64,000 bases of DNA, from assembly GCA_030374805.1 (NCBI GenBank), contig JARGSG010000018.1, positions 310,001 through 374,000 of the forward strand, in the 5' to 3' direction. The notes beneath the pieces were generated by a model. It saw only the letters and a program-made list of their open reading frames with translations. It had not been told where the DNA came from and ran no database searches. Positions 1 through 8,971 of this stretch are shown here, piece by piece. This stretch comes from Gracilaria gracilis (lineage: Eukaryota; Rhodophyta; Florideophyceae; Gracilariales; Gracilariaceae). Position 1 is the first letter of the stretch. The number at the start of each line of letters is the position of its first letter. The position numbers and the translations under genes were made by a program.

Positions 1-1041
1 CCACGATTCGGCACAACTCCATGGCGGCAATTGTTACGTTGCGGCACTGATGCAGACTTTCTTGTGTCAACAAGTTTCCCGCGTTCACTATTTCTGCGTG
101 ATCTCATTCCTTGGTTTTCCAAAGCACGAGCAAGCCACAATTATGGCTCTCCATTTCGACGAACACTGACAAACCGAGGAAGACACCCTCTATTAGAAAC
201 AGAAGATCTACTAGGCCTCGTGTTGTGGTATCTGAAAAGCGGAGATGTTGAATACGCACTCTGTCCAATATTTGGTGTCACTCCCTCCTCTGTGTCGCAA
301 TGGTTGGATTACGGAATGGAAGTTATGCATTCTGTAGTCCTCGACAAATCCTACCCATGCTTCCGAATCCAGTGGCCAACCGAGCCTGAAATGCGAGCTT
401 CAACTGAACTTCTGCACAAAAATCGGTTGCACGGGTACGCGCTGCGCGGTGTGTTTGGTATCAGTGATGGAGCTAGGCTTCCTGTACCTGATTTCGATGA
501 TCCTGACACACAAAATGCGTTCTACAATGCTATGTCCCAAGATGTTGAGGCCACAAGTCTCCTCGTGTGGAATTTCAAGGGTGAAATAATCCATGCAGCG
601 TTGAACTTTTCAGGTAGTTGGCACGACAGCAAACTAGCTTACCAATCGGGACTATATTGGCCGTCGTTAGCGCTTGATTTCAACACGCCTCCGGGATATG
701 CCATATTAGGTGACAGTGCGTTCGTGAATGACACGCGGACTGGAAAGGTGGTGAGAGCACGAAAAGCCAATGAACACAGGGGTATGCCAATATCGGATGG
801 CTGCGTCGCCATTGAACTTATGCTTCAACGTATATATCCAAGCGAACGTCAGAGTGCTGAATGGGGTGTGCGAGGTTTGAAGGCACCGTTTCGAAGATTA
901 ACCAGAACGCTTCCTGCGGATCATTACAAGCGTGGCAGGTTGCTTAGCATTGCGGCTCACTTGGTCAATTACAGAACTCGAGTTGCGGGCCTGAACCAAA
1001 TAGCGTCTGTATACAGTCACTCTTCTAGGATCATTCTTTAA
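1..1041 (+). CDS. PIF/Harbinger transposase, copy A (5' end outside window)
   Basis: DDE-type nuclease of the PIF/Harbinger superfamily (DDE_Tnp_4 fold), which cuts and reinserts its element. The frame is open from base 1 to the stop at 1039-1041, so the N-terminus lies outside the window; no start is assigned. Acidic motifs in order are SDGARL (Asp codon at 466), SWHDSKL (about 617-640), GDSAF (about 709) and the final Glu in EWGV (codon 859). About 340 residues match copy B at 17293-18480 along their length, for example the shared FGVTPSSVS/FGVVPSSVS and EIIHAA...GSWHDSKLA stretches. No frameshift or stop is visible in the visible part, so the nuclease looks intact. Its usual partner, a Myb/SANT-like DNA-binding protein, is at 5453-6454 in convergent orientation. 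Confidence 0.9.
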   Translation, partial: PRFGTTPWRQLLRCGTDADFLVSTSFPRSLFLRDLIPWFSKARASHNYGSPFRRTLTNRGRHPLLETEDLLGLVLWYLKSGDVEYALCPIFGVTPSSVSQWLDYGMEVMHSVVLDKSYPCFRIQWPTEPEMRASTELLHKNRLHGYALRGVFGISDGARLPVPDFDDPDTQNAFYNAMSQDVEATSLLVWNFKGEIIHAALNFSGSWHDSKLAYQSGLYWPSLALDFNTPPGYAILGDSAFVNDTRTGKVVRARKANEHRGMPISDGCVAIELMLQRIYPSERQSAEWGVRGLKAPFRRLTRTLPADHYKRGRLLSIAAHLVNYRTRVAGLNQIASVYSHSSRIIL

Positions 1042-1221
1042 CAGCATTCACATTACACATTTCATATCCCATAAATGCATTCAACACCAAACTGACAAAC
1101 CCAGAATGGATCACGTCCGCAGCCTTGTCCTATAGACCGTGGCTTCAAGCACAGATTCTTCCTAGTCCTGGCAAAGATAGTGCCACGGTCACACTTAGAC
1201 CCACCCTTTCTTCAAACAGGT

Positions 1222-2220
1222 TTAGATGAGTGCTCCGACCAGCACGAAGCTATCGCAGATGGAGCACCGTTCCGAAAGATGCGGCACGGCCAACGGCGGC
1301 GAAAACTTGACGTGCGTGGGCGACTGCGTTTCCTAAGGCGTATGTGCCACTTTCTGATCACTCCAGCACCAGCGCTTCTTTTTGGACTCGGACGTGAAGT
1401 GTTGCACCCTAGCAAGCGGCTGAAAGCGGTGGATGGCACAATCGGTGCACTGCAGGACAAGCGACATGCTGGAAGCAGTCTGCTGCGCAAGCTGTTGAGT
1501 GTCCAGCACGCGCACGAACAGGCGCCCATGAAAGTCAATCATGAAGCACAGAACGGGTACGACGGCCTTGCCGTGGCGATTGCCGGTGGTTTGAATGGCA
1601 GCTAGTACGATGGGCACGGCCATTTCATGGAAGGCGGCACCCTTGAGCGGCGTACTACAGTACCTGGCGAGGCAAATCTCCGGCGAGGTGCCGCACAAGA
1701 CGGCCAGATGAGTGCAATTGACGGCTAGCAAGCGGCCGTGCGCGACAGACTGCACGGCGTTCTCCAGGAAAGGCGCGACGCTTCGGTACGAAGCGAGGTA
1801 GACGACGTCGAACTGCCTATCTCGCTCGTGCGAGCACGCCATGAGCAACACGACATGGCCGTGCGACGGCGTAACCTGCTCGGTGGTGAGCCCGTTGTGG
1901 CTCACGTTGAGCGCGAAGTTATCGACGGCGTACTGGTCCACGTCGTTTCCGGTGACGTTTCGGACTTGCGACACCTCCTTGAAGTAGAGCACGGAGCGCA
2001 AGCCCGTGGCCGAAAGCACCTCCAACACGTGGTGCTGGCACGGTGGCTGGCCGGCCTGTTCGAACCGCGGTTCCCTGGTGAGGCATCGCAGCAGCAGCAC
2101 GGTCAGGTCGCGGTTCAAGACCTGCGCGTGGTTGTAGAAGACGTTGGGCTCCTCGTTCAGCGCCTTGGCCTCGCCCCCGCACACCTTAGCGTAGCGCTGG
2201 CGACGCGCTGCGATTTCATC
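1222..2220 (-). pseudogene. TRM1: TRM1 tRNA (guanine-26) dimethyltransferase pseudogene
   Basis: Decayed copy of TRM1, the SAM-dependent enzyme that makes N2,N2-dimethylguanosine at tRNA position 26. Reading down the minus strand, family signatures appear in order: NVFYNHAQVLNRDLT (normally NxVFYNPVQxFNRDL), LEVLSATGLRS (SAM-binding), a VTGNDV segment, APFLENAVQ, LAVLCG, PLKGAAFHEMA, FVRV, and QCTDC. The catalytic DPYG box is replaced: the site reads YLASYRS. An in-frame TAG at 1333-1335 ends the main frame. The same frame then continues with the conserved C-terminal segment VKFSPPLAVP and CSIC (zinc-binding part) until TAA at 1222-1224, so the tail is recognisably TRM1 but nonfunctional. The N-terminal boundary is uncertain; the frame is readable from about 2220. 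A complete TRM1 is usually longer. GC content is higher than in the flanking transposase. Confidence 0.85.
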
Positions 2221-2759
2221 GGGTGGCTGTCCTCGTCGGCGGGGACGGCGGCGTCTGCGACGACGCGGCGGGCGGGCCCGGGCCGGCGGGCGCGGTCATC
2301 TTGGCCAACTATTGCGCCGTAGTGCGCAGCGTGAGCTGCAGTGTGTGCGGGATGGTGCGCGGCAGGAACAGCAGCGACGGCATGGCGTTCACGCCGTCGT
2401 GGAACGCTACCCACCGACGCGCTGCGAGCACCGGCCGCCGCCGCCGCCGCTACATCGCCAGCCGCTTGCACGCGCTGCGTCTCTGCCTTCTGCGCGCCCC
2501 ACGTTTTGGGGCCATCTCCCAAGCCGCGTGCGCGGGATTCGAAACAGCTGCGCGGGGACGCCGCGCGTCGCACAAGTGGCTACTAGGTGCGCCAGCGTCG
2601 TACACGGCGCCACCCTGTACGTACGCGCCCGTGTACGTACGCGCCGTGGCTGCGCGCTCGCCCGGAAAGGGCGCGCACAGTTCGCTGCGGTACCGACGGC
2701 GGTTGGGGGCCCGCACAGAGCTTTTGGTTCCTTCGCTTGCGCGCGGAACGAACCGAAAC
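2221..2759. other. GC-rich stretch without a supportable gene
   Basis: Very GC-rich DNA between the TRM1 pseudogene and the next coding-like block. Open frames exist on both strands in several phases, which is expected at this composition. None shows a family motif or a convincing end, so no gene is called. A duplicated GTACGTACGCGCC-like segment lies at about 2617-2645. Confidence 0.5.
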
Positions 2760-3760
2760 TTACGATAGAGCGATGACTAGCGATCCAAGCGTGGCGCCGT
2801 AGCCGCCGCAGCCGCCGCAGCCAACGCAGCCAACACAGCCCCCGCAGCTGGCGCAGCCGCCGCCATCGCCGTCGCCGTCGCCAAACAGCTGCTCGTAGCG
2901 GCGCGCTGTCTCATCAAGCGCGGTCGCCACTTCACGCGCCGCCAGCTGCATGTACGCCGCGGCGCGCGTGCGCCCGGCGCCGACGCCGTCGCGCCGAGGC
3001 GCCGTTGGCCAAAAAGTGAGCGCGCAGCTGATGCTCCGGCTCGCCGAGCAGCCGTCGTACGCAGCCATCGTACGCGCGCGGTCTGCACGTTGCTAGGCGC
3101 GTCCACCGGCTCCTCGCGCACCGCGTCTCGTACTTGGCGCGCCGCGTCGCACAGCTGACGCAGCGCCGCGTAGAATGACGCGTCGCACTGCGCGAGGTGC
3201 GCCAGCGCGGGCCGTACCGCGTTGCCGCCGTGCGCATGCGCGCGGGAGTGCGCGTCAGATCCGTGCATAGCGTCAGCTCCACCAGCAGCGCCGGCAGCTG
3301 CGTGCTCAGTCGCTCCGCCGCCGACCGCAGCAGCGCTACCGCGCGCGCGCCATTCAGCTTGCGCAGCGAGTCGCGCGCGGGCTGAAGACGCTTCGTCGCC
3401 ACGCTGCAGCCGGCCGTGCCGGCGCGCAGCGCGTGCAGCGCTGCCGCCGGCTGTGGTGGTGAAGGCGAAGGCGAAGGCGAAGGCAACCGCTCGCCCAGTA
3501 TGTGCGTCGCCAGGTGGCGTGCCGCGCGCCACTACTCGATGGCCGCGCGCAGCTGTGCATAGTGGCGGCGCGTCGCCACGTGCGCGCTGTTCTGCTGCGC
3601 GTCGGAGCGTCTGCGCGCGCGCGACGCGTGCGAGAGCAGCGCGTCTAACGCCTGCGTGCGCGACAGCGTCGCCGCGTGCTGCAGTGTCGCTTGCCGCCCA
3701 TGCAGCTCGCCGCCCGCATCCGTCCCCACCGCCCCCTCCGTCCCCAGCGCCTTTGATGGC
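2760..3760 (-). pseudogene. GC-rich coding-like remnant in three frames, unidentified
   Basis: Protein-like text moves from one minus-strand frame to another. An Ala/Arg-rich helical segment ends near 3532. It is followed by a frame with SPSPSPSP and a helical segment (KRLQPARDSLRKLNGAR, about 3300-3410). A third frame carries ALAHLAQCDASFYAALRQL (about 3130-3215). The last frame carries AREVATALDETARRYEQL and then a Gly/Cys-rich tail (CGGCVGCVGCGGCGG) encoded at about 2800-2865. This suggests a helical protein gene broken by at least two or three frameshifts. It could also be chance open frame in GC-rich DNA. No family is assigned. Confidence 0.3.
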
Positions 3761-3975
3761 GCTGACGACGCGCGCGTGTAGTACGCCGACAGATGCGAGG
3801 CGCGCGGCTCCGACGGCGATCGCGCTGCTCCCACCCCGCCTGCCTGCCTGCGATTTTGGCGGTAGATATATATATATACAACGCACGCGTGTACCGTTGT
3901 ACGACGTGTGCGCTCGCAGGGCGAGCCGCGCACCGAGCCCACCGTCGGTATAATAATATTATCGCAACCCGTCGC

Positions 3976-4105
3976 CGCCGTCCTCGCCCGCAGCCGCAAC
4001 CGTCCTCGCCCGCCGCCGCAACCGTCCTCGCCCGCCGCCGCATCCGTCCTCGCCCGCCGTCGCATCCGTCCTCGCCCGCCGTCGCAACCGTCCTCGCCGC
4101 CGGCT
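3976..4105. repeat. 22-bp minisatellite
   Basis: At least five tandem copies of a 22-base unit starting CGTCCTCGCCCGC, at 3979-4000, 4001-4022, 4023-4044, 4045-4066 and 4067-4088, plus a partial sixth copy. Units differ only at a few bases (CAAC/CATC ends, one GCCGCC/GCCGTC change). The array lies just 5' of the DUF829-like fragment. A TATATATATATA tract lies about 100 bp further upstream (about 3866). Confidence 0.9.
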
Positions 4106-4138
4106 GCGGCGCCGCCGCCCGGCTGCTAGCTTCCCGCA

Positions 4139-4546
4139 ATGCCCGCCGTCGAGCAGTACACGAAAAAGACCAACACCGGCAACGCCGTGCTGGGGCGCAT
4201 CCTCACCCCACGCCCGAGTGCGGCCCCGCCGCCCCCCGCCGTACTCTTCGGCTGGGCCGGGGCGTCCATGCCGCACCTCGCAAAGTACGCCCAGCTGTAC
4301 GAGGTCATGCGCTACAACTGCGTGCAGCTCGTCACCCCGCCCTCTGTCATCTTCGCCATGCGTCCCGTCGCCAACGCCAAGTTTCCGCTCTCCGTGCTGC
4401 GCATCCTCCCCGCCCACGCGCGCCTCACCGACGGCGGCCTCGTGCTACACAAGTTCTCCAACGCCGGCGCCACTCTGTCGCCACACCTGTCCCACACTTT
4501 CGGCGCCACCAACCGCTCGCACGTCGTGGGCCCCCCAAGTTCCTGA
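4139..4546 (+). pseudogene. DUF829/TMEM53-like protein, N-terminal fragment
   Basis: Begins at ATG 4139 and reads MPAVEQYTKKTNTGN. It then shows the first part of the DUF829 (TMEM53) alpha/beta-hydrolase-like family: a VLFGWAGASMPHLAKYAQLY segment (family form: GW-G...HL-KY--LY), a strand-turn VQLVTPP, and VLHKFSNAGA (family HxFSNGG). The reading frame stops at 4544-4546, after 135 residues. The family normally runs about 250-300 residues, so more than half is missing, and nothing after 4546 in any frame resembles the rest. Most likely a truncated gene copy inside the GC-rich block. An unseen downstream exon cannot be excluded. Confidence 0.6.
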
Positions 4547-4951
4547 TTGTGCACCCCACACCGCCCCTCCCCGTCGCTGTGCGCGCTCGTGCAGAACTTC
4601 GAGCAAGTGCTAAAGCGCTACCACCTGCCGCACCGAGCATTCTTCTTCCCGGGCGACGGGGTCGCTGTGCCCACCGAGGCCGGCTCGCGACGCACCGCCA
4701 CCTCGCTGCAGCTGCGTTTCAAGATGGCCGCTGGCATGACCGTCACCGAGGCCATACTGCGCCTGGACTGCCCGGACAGCGGCGATTTCCAGTGGGTGCA
4801 GACGCATGCACTCACGCCGCTGGCGCTGCTGCTGGCCACAGTGCGTGTCGCCGTGCACGCCGCGCCCACTGCGCCCGCGCACATGCCGCCGCCGGGCCCC
4901 AAACGCCGCCGCATCGCGTCGCAGAGGTGCCCGCATCAATCTCGGGAATAA
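4547..4951 (+). other. Coding-like segment of unknown nature in the GC-rich block
   Basis: Open frame whose central part (about 4570-4865) reads like protein: QNFEQVLKRYHLPHRAFFFP, then LQLRFKMAAG and DFQWVQTHALTPLALLLATV. The frame has no ATG at its beginning. It directly follows the DUF829-like fragment in another phase, yet it does not match that family. It may be a second captured fragment or chance. No function is proposed. Confidence 0.25.
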
Positions 4952-5136
4952 GCCGCCATGCCGTGCAGAAGATGGCAGCCGCCGAGCGGCATGATGCCCG
5001 CACTCAACCCGTCGTCGACGTGGTCGTCGCCGTTGCTTCAGCCGTCGTCGCAATCCTCCAGCATCGAATGGTGGGTGTATACCACGCTCTGCGTGAATAA
5101 GGCGGGCGAAGGTTGTCAGCGAAGCTTTCCCTGATA

Positions 5137-5358
5137 CTAGGCGTCCATCGACAGGAAGATGGAGAAGGCAAAACCGACGGACGGTGACTTTAAGGGGTTG
5201 GTTGGCCCTGTGGCTAGCGTAAGCTTCAGTTCTTCGGAGATGGCAGGCTTGCGCAACGCCAGCGACGGCAAGTCACCCTTGACGGGATACGAATTGCGCA
5301 CCCACTTGGTCTTAGTATTGCGCACGCTGTCGTTAGTGGATGCATTGAAGTTCAGCAC
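5137..5358 (-). pseudogene. C-terminal gene fragment, unidentified
   Basis: Minus-strand frame of about 73 codons ending with TAG. It has balanced amino-acid composition (TKTKWVRNSYPVKGDLPSLA...) and moderate GC content, unlike the shadow frames around it. It has no ATG at its start and an in-frame TAA immediately upstream. It therefore looks like the last exon or a truncated 3' end of some gene. It lies at the right edge of the GC-rich block, just before the Myb-like gene. No family is recognised. Confidence 0.3.
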
Positions 5359-5452
5359 GAATTAAGGCGCTGCAGTCGCTCGAAGAGAAAGAAGCGAACT
5401 TCCGAATACCGACAGTGAAGTGCGTGCAGCATCGCATCATATTCATCACACT

Positions 5453-6454
5453 TTACTTCTTTGATTTGTCGAGAAACCTGTGCATGGTGTCGGAAATCGA
5501 TGCAGAAACTATAGTTTGGATGTGGTCACGGCTCTTCTCTACAACAGTTTTCACTATAGAATCGATATCTCTCTCTGTCGCAGCCTGCCTTCGTTCTCGT
5601 CTGACCTGTATGTCAGCCAACTCTGTCATACTTTTCGTCATTTCTTTCATACTGTCAACAAGTTCTGACTCTCTTCTCTTCGCGGCAGATGCGAACGGTG
5701 CATGCAGATGGCGCTTTCGGCTTGGAGTGGCTGAAGTGGCTCTGGCGTCAACTGCGCCAGCGTTTCTACATTCCTTTTCCTTACTGCAATATCTTGAATC
5801 ATTCTGGTTTTGCTGGATCTCCTCATTGAGGTTGCTGTTGTACGTGAGAGAGACCATCTTCGACAAGATCTCTTTTTGGATGTTCTTCGCTCGGCGAACA
5901 TAATCTGGGCAAGTAGGGTCACCAGTTTTCTTCTGGACATACGACAGCTTATCATACTTTTTCTTGAGAGCTTCAGATCGCCTCCTCGGTCTGTCATTTT
6001 CCTGAGCGTATTTGTTGTAATCCCGATACACACGAGCCCAACCATTCATACCAGTTGGCTCATGCTCTTCGATTATATCCAGCAACACATTTATATCTTG
6101 CAACGTATAGTTCCAGCTGTGTGGTTGTCTACCTTTTTGGCCGTTTTGTCTATTTCTACTCTCTGGCTGAATATTTTCTCCTTCGCTTTGCACTTCCGCT
6201 ACAGCCTCTTCTTCATAAAGTTCTTGAGATTGTTCCTCTTCTTCAACTATTTGCTGTTCTTCCTGACCATGGTGAATTAGTTGCTGTATTTGTAAACGCC
6301 TACGCTGCATGTCTTCAATAATTGTTTGATTTTGACGAGTCTCGTAGAGCCTGGGAGTTTGGCGGGATGGAAAATGTGACATATCTGCGAGGCGAAGTGG
6401 CTGGAGATCCAAGTAGCACACTGGCCAGTTAAGGAGTCCTCCCCTTATCTGCAT
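5453..6454 (-). CDS. Myb/SANT-like (DUF6818-type) partner protein of Harbinger copy A
   Basis: 333 residues from ATG at 6452-6454 (a second ATG, MSHFPS, lies near 6382). The N-terminal half is Gln/Glu-rich. The Myb/SANT-like domain is about residues 112-200: NYTLQDINVLLDIIEEHEP, GWARVYRDYN, RRRSEALKKKYDKL, KKTGDP and VRRAKNIQKEI. This layout (aromatic anchors, R-K-Y/F-x-x-L helix, K-T-G-D-P loop) is that of DUF6818-type proteins that accompany Harbinger-like transposases. The C-terminus has a KRR stretch and a coiled-coil-like amphipathic tail. No internal stop is seen. It converges on transposase copy A at <1-1041. In copy B the two stop codons are only 18 bp apart; here 4.4 kb of GC-rich DNA separates them. 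Confidence 0.75.
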   Translation of the reverse strand: MQIRGGLLNWPVCYLDLQPLRLADMSHFPSRQTPRLYETRQNQTIIEDMQRRRLQIQQLIHHGQEEQQIVEEEEQSQELYEEEAVAEVQSEGENIQPESRNRQNGQKGRQPHSWNYTLQDINVLLDIIEEHEPTGMNGWARVYRDYNKYAQENDRPRRRSEALKKKYDKLSYVQKKTGDPTCPDYVRRAKNIQKEILSKMVSLTYNSNLNEEIQQNQNDSRYCSKEKECRNAGAVDARATSATPSRKRHLHAPFASAAKRRESELVDSMKEMTKSMTELADIQVRRERRQAATERDIDSIVKTVVEKSRDHIQTIVSASISDTMHRFLDKSKK

Positions 6455-6557
6455 AGAACAAAAAAAACGACGAGGTTACATGAGCAGATTTGTAAGTGTT
6501 GAGGCATCTACGTGCTTCTGAGATGGGACATATCCTTTGGAACTTTAGGAATTTAGG

Positions 6558-6577
6558 AATTCTTGGATGGACCCACT
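6558..6577 (-). repeat. Terminal inverted repeat motif, right end of Harbinger A
   Basis: On the minus strand this reads CAGTGGGTCCATCCAAGAAT. The TGGGNNCATCCAAGAATT core recurs at 14802-14819 (+) and 31044-31061 (-), the two ends of Harbinger copy B, at corresponding distances outside the ORFs. This supports it as the right terminus of copy A. The left terminus is outside the window. No convincing 3-bp target duplication could be assigned. Confidence 0.65.
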
Positions 6578-7848
6578 GTGATGTCCTGTCTCCTCCTATT
6601 CTAGCCTTTTACTTTAGTCTATGAGCTTTCCTGTGATCACGGTCAGCTACGATGGCAAACACCGGAATGAATGTCGTGGTGAATTGCCTCTCTGCTGTCT
6701 GTGTCGACGTCCTGTCAAAACTTTTCGCATCTCTACGGAACGAGTCTTTTGCATCTAGAAAAATCTACCGAAGGTGAAGTTTAATTGGAGGAATTTTGAA
6801 GCACGGAGACTCTCCCTTCGAGATCATAGCCTTGCTGGCTATCGTCATTCCCCAAAACCGTGAATATCTTGAAGCCTAACATGACTGAGATTGGTAACAT
6901 CATTTGAGTTTCTTCCACGATATAACTATAAGTGGATGTGAATCAGAGAGATATCCTTTCCCATATACGTAGGGTTCGTCCTAGTTATGCACAAACAACG
7001 CAACAACGTATGAATCTTGTGTAGGAAAACCTCAAGATTGCGATTATCTCCAAGAAGTTGGAATGCAAATGTAGTGTAGGGTATAAAGGCGTCATAGCTC
7101 ACTCTCTATCGCGGTATGCTTACCATTCAATACTGGAGCCTGCGCTCTCAACTTTCTTAAGAGACAAAGATTGGCCCAGACTTGCTTGCCGCGCTCGCTG
7201 TGCAAAGGTTCAGCTCATCCCATTTTTGAAGAATAACATGATGTCACTGTCGAGCTCTCCTGTGAAAGCTCCCTTTGTTCGGCACGAGGATAAGCGGAAT
7301 CCGTAGTACGGTAGTTCCGGAAGCGGGGTAGGATATCTGTAGCGTGCAGAGAATACAATAGATTTAGAAGACCAGAGCTGACAACAGCCTCGATTATGCA
7401 GCCAGGGCACGGTCAACGGTGATCTTCTTTATTGCTAATCTTCTGCTTCGTCTATCTATTGCCTCTTTCGGCAGAGACCGGTACGATCTAGAATAGTCTA
7501 CCTAAATAGGAGCGACGAATCAAGTACGGGTTAAAGACCCACTTGCACAATTACAAGCACACATAAAACTGAAGACCAGTAGGTGAGCACGAGAGCGTTT
7601 CAGAGACGAGTCATCATATCTGCTTCCTTTCTGCAGGCGGGCACACCAGGACCAAGGACAACACATGGCGCATGGAACTTGCCTTCGCACATCTTGCCTC
7701 GATGCTGGTCGGTATTTAAGTTCGTCTCGCCTTCGTGCCTTTCACTCCTGCACTCCACCCATCCCACCATATTCTTATCGGCTCGAGTAGTTGGTTCGAG
7801 TACAGCCCGTTTCCGTACTTCTCAAGTGCAGCGAAAAAATATACAAAC
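6578..7848. other. Intergenic, about 50% GC
   Basis: No open frame with protein character. The right part is the upstream region of the small gene at 7849, with a TATTTAA box at about 7713 followed by C/T-rich sequence and an A-rich leader (GCGAAAAAATATACAAAC) just before the ATG. Confidence 0.5.
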
Positions 7849-8232
7849 ATGCGCGCCGTCACTGTCCATATCAACATTTATCTGACTAAAGCGCAGGATG
7901 ATGCCGGATCTGAAGCTGAGTATCAGAGCAAGGTACTGATTACGAACGAAAGCACGGGTGAAAAATCTGGTGATTCGAAGTACTCGAAGGTGAACGACAA
8001 CAGGAAATATGATCCAGCTCGTCTCCTGCATTCTTCAACCCACGCAGTTGCTTGGGAACCAGGACAGACGGTTTCAGCCTTCCTAAAGATGTTTGAGGAT
8101 GATACAACTGGTGACGACTTCTGCTTCAACAGTACCTACAATTATGATCCGAAAGTCCCGTACATCAAGAATTATTGGAAGGGTACCTATGACGCAGGAT
8201 ACTACACTCTCAACTTCATGACATCCTCCTGA
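7849..8232 (+). CDS. Small hypothetical host protein, 127 aa
   Basis: Starts at ATG 7849 (MRAVTVHINIYLTKAQDD) and ends at TGA 8230-8232. A TATTTAA box about 135 bp upstream and an A-rich leader support a real single-exon gene. The protein is acidic, has no signal peptide or membrane segment, and alternates short hydrophobic strands (VTVHINIYL, KVLITNES, HAVAWEPGQTVSAFLKMF, YYTLNFMTS) with Asp/Gly/Asn turns, as in a small beta-sandwich. It has one Cys. No family is recognised. Element E1 inserted about 210 bp downstream of its stop. Confidence 0.6.
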   Translation: MRAVTVHINIYLTKAQDDAGSEAEYQSKVLITNESTGEKSGDSKYSKVNDNRKYDPARLLHSSTHAVAWEPGQTVSAFLKMFEDDTTGDDFCFNSTYNYDPKVPYIKNYWKGTYDAGYYTLNFMTSS

Positions 8233-8443
8233 ACGAGGTGTGCATTTGGGGACTGTGTAGCTCGTCGGCGAAATTATGGTTCGTACTCTCCATTTTTACG
8301 TACTTAAAGTGATATGTTTATCTGGCTTTTTCTATGAAGTGCTAGTATGATTTGCCCTTTGGCAAAGATGGAATTAGAATTTGAATCTTGTGATAATGTT
8401 TGAATTAAAATGACAATCGCTCCGAAATGTTGCTCGGTGATGT

Positions 8444-8911
8444 TGTTGTGTACTCTGCATCACCGTTGTCGCTCTACGTTGCGTTGGACATACATCAATG
8501 CACCATATGTGTCTGGGCTGACGTCAGGACTGAACCGCGTACGCATATGCGCGCGAATTGACTTGGGGGTGCAGTAGGTCAACATATGGACAGTACGGGA
8601 AATTGCGTAGTCAGGGTTATGTCAGATAGTTTCCGAGACACCTATTATCTTGTACCTTCGGTATGCTTGGTTACTAGCGCGGTGTACAAGTACGATCACG
8701 TCTGTCGGGCCAGCTGTCAACTAGCTCAGCTGGGGTACGCATAAAAGGCCGTCCTTTCTCCTGGACGGCAACTCACAACGACAACGACAACTTCGTGTGG
8801 GTGTGCCCCGCTCCGTCTAGCTCCCTCAATCTTTCTCCTTCTATCCAACCCCTCTACCGCAGTTGGCGCCCTAATTCAGAATTTCCTTTTGTCAGCCAAC
8901 ATCCAACAACA
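8444..8911 (+). repeat. E1 5' LTR
   Basis: TG...CA-bounded repeat of 468 bp. It holds a perfect CRE palindrome TGACGTCA (8519-8526) and a TATA-like ATAAAAG (about 8742) followed by the probable transcription start region. A TTGGCGCC motif near 8872, which looks like a tRNA primer-binding sequence, is inside both LTRs rather than after the 5' LTR; the real primer-binding site is not obvious. Confidence 0.95.
8519..8526. promoter_or_regulatory. CRE palindrome in E1 LTR
   Basis: Perfect TGACGTCA, the classic bZIP (CREB/ATF-like) recognition sequence, about 215 bp upstream of the ATAAAAG TATA-like box. It is conserved at 13682-13689 in the other LTR. The same octamer is upstream of the TATA box in the unrelated LTRs of E3. 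Confidence 0.5.
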
Positions 8912-8971
8912 AAGCGCTTTGTTTCGAAAGAGTAAGGGTGCTGAAGTTGATATTGGTGAATGCTGTGAACC

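Noticed and set aside
1180..2322. Plus-strand frames opposite the TRM1 pseudogene
   Set aside because: Low-quality translations antisense to a recognisable family.
2157..4129. Many overlapping long open frames on both strands (for example 369 codons at 2777-3886 minus and 435 codons at 3793-5100 plus)
   Set aside because: Ala/Arg/Pro-dominated translations in GC-rich DNA, running through the minisatellite and against each other; open only because stop codons are rare at this composition.
5415..6321. Plus-strand frames over the Myb-like gene
   Set aside because: Antisense shadows of a gene with a recognisable DNA-binding domain.
8729..8745. TAGCTCAGCTGGGG in the E1 LTR as a tRNA A box
   Set aside because: Part of the LTR in both copies; no other tRNA feature follows.
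8872..8890. TTGGCGCC-type primer-binding site in E1
   Set aside because: Lies within both LTRs, about 40 bp before their ends, whereas the GATGT duplication fixes the ends further out; not in the place of a primer-binding site.
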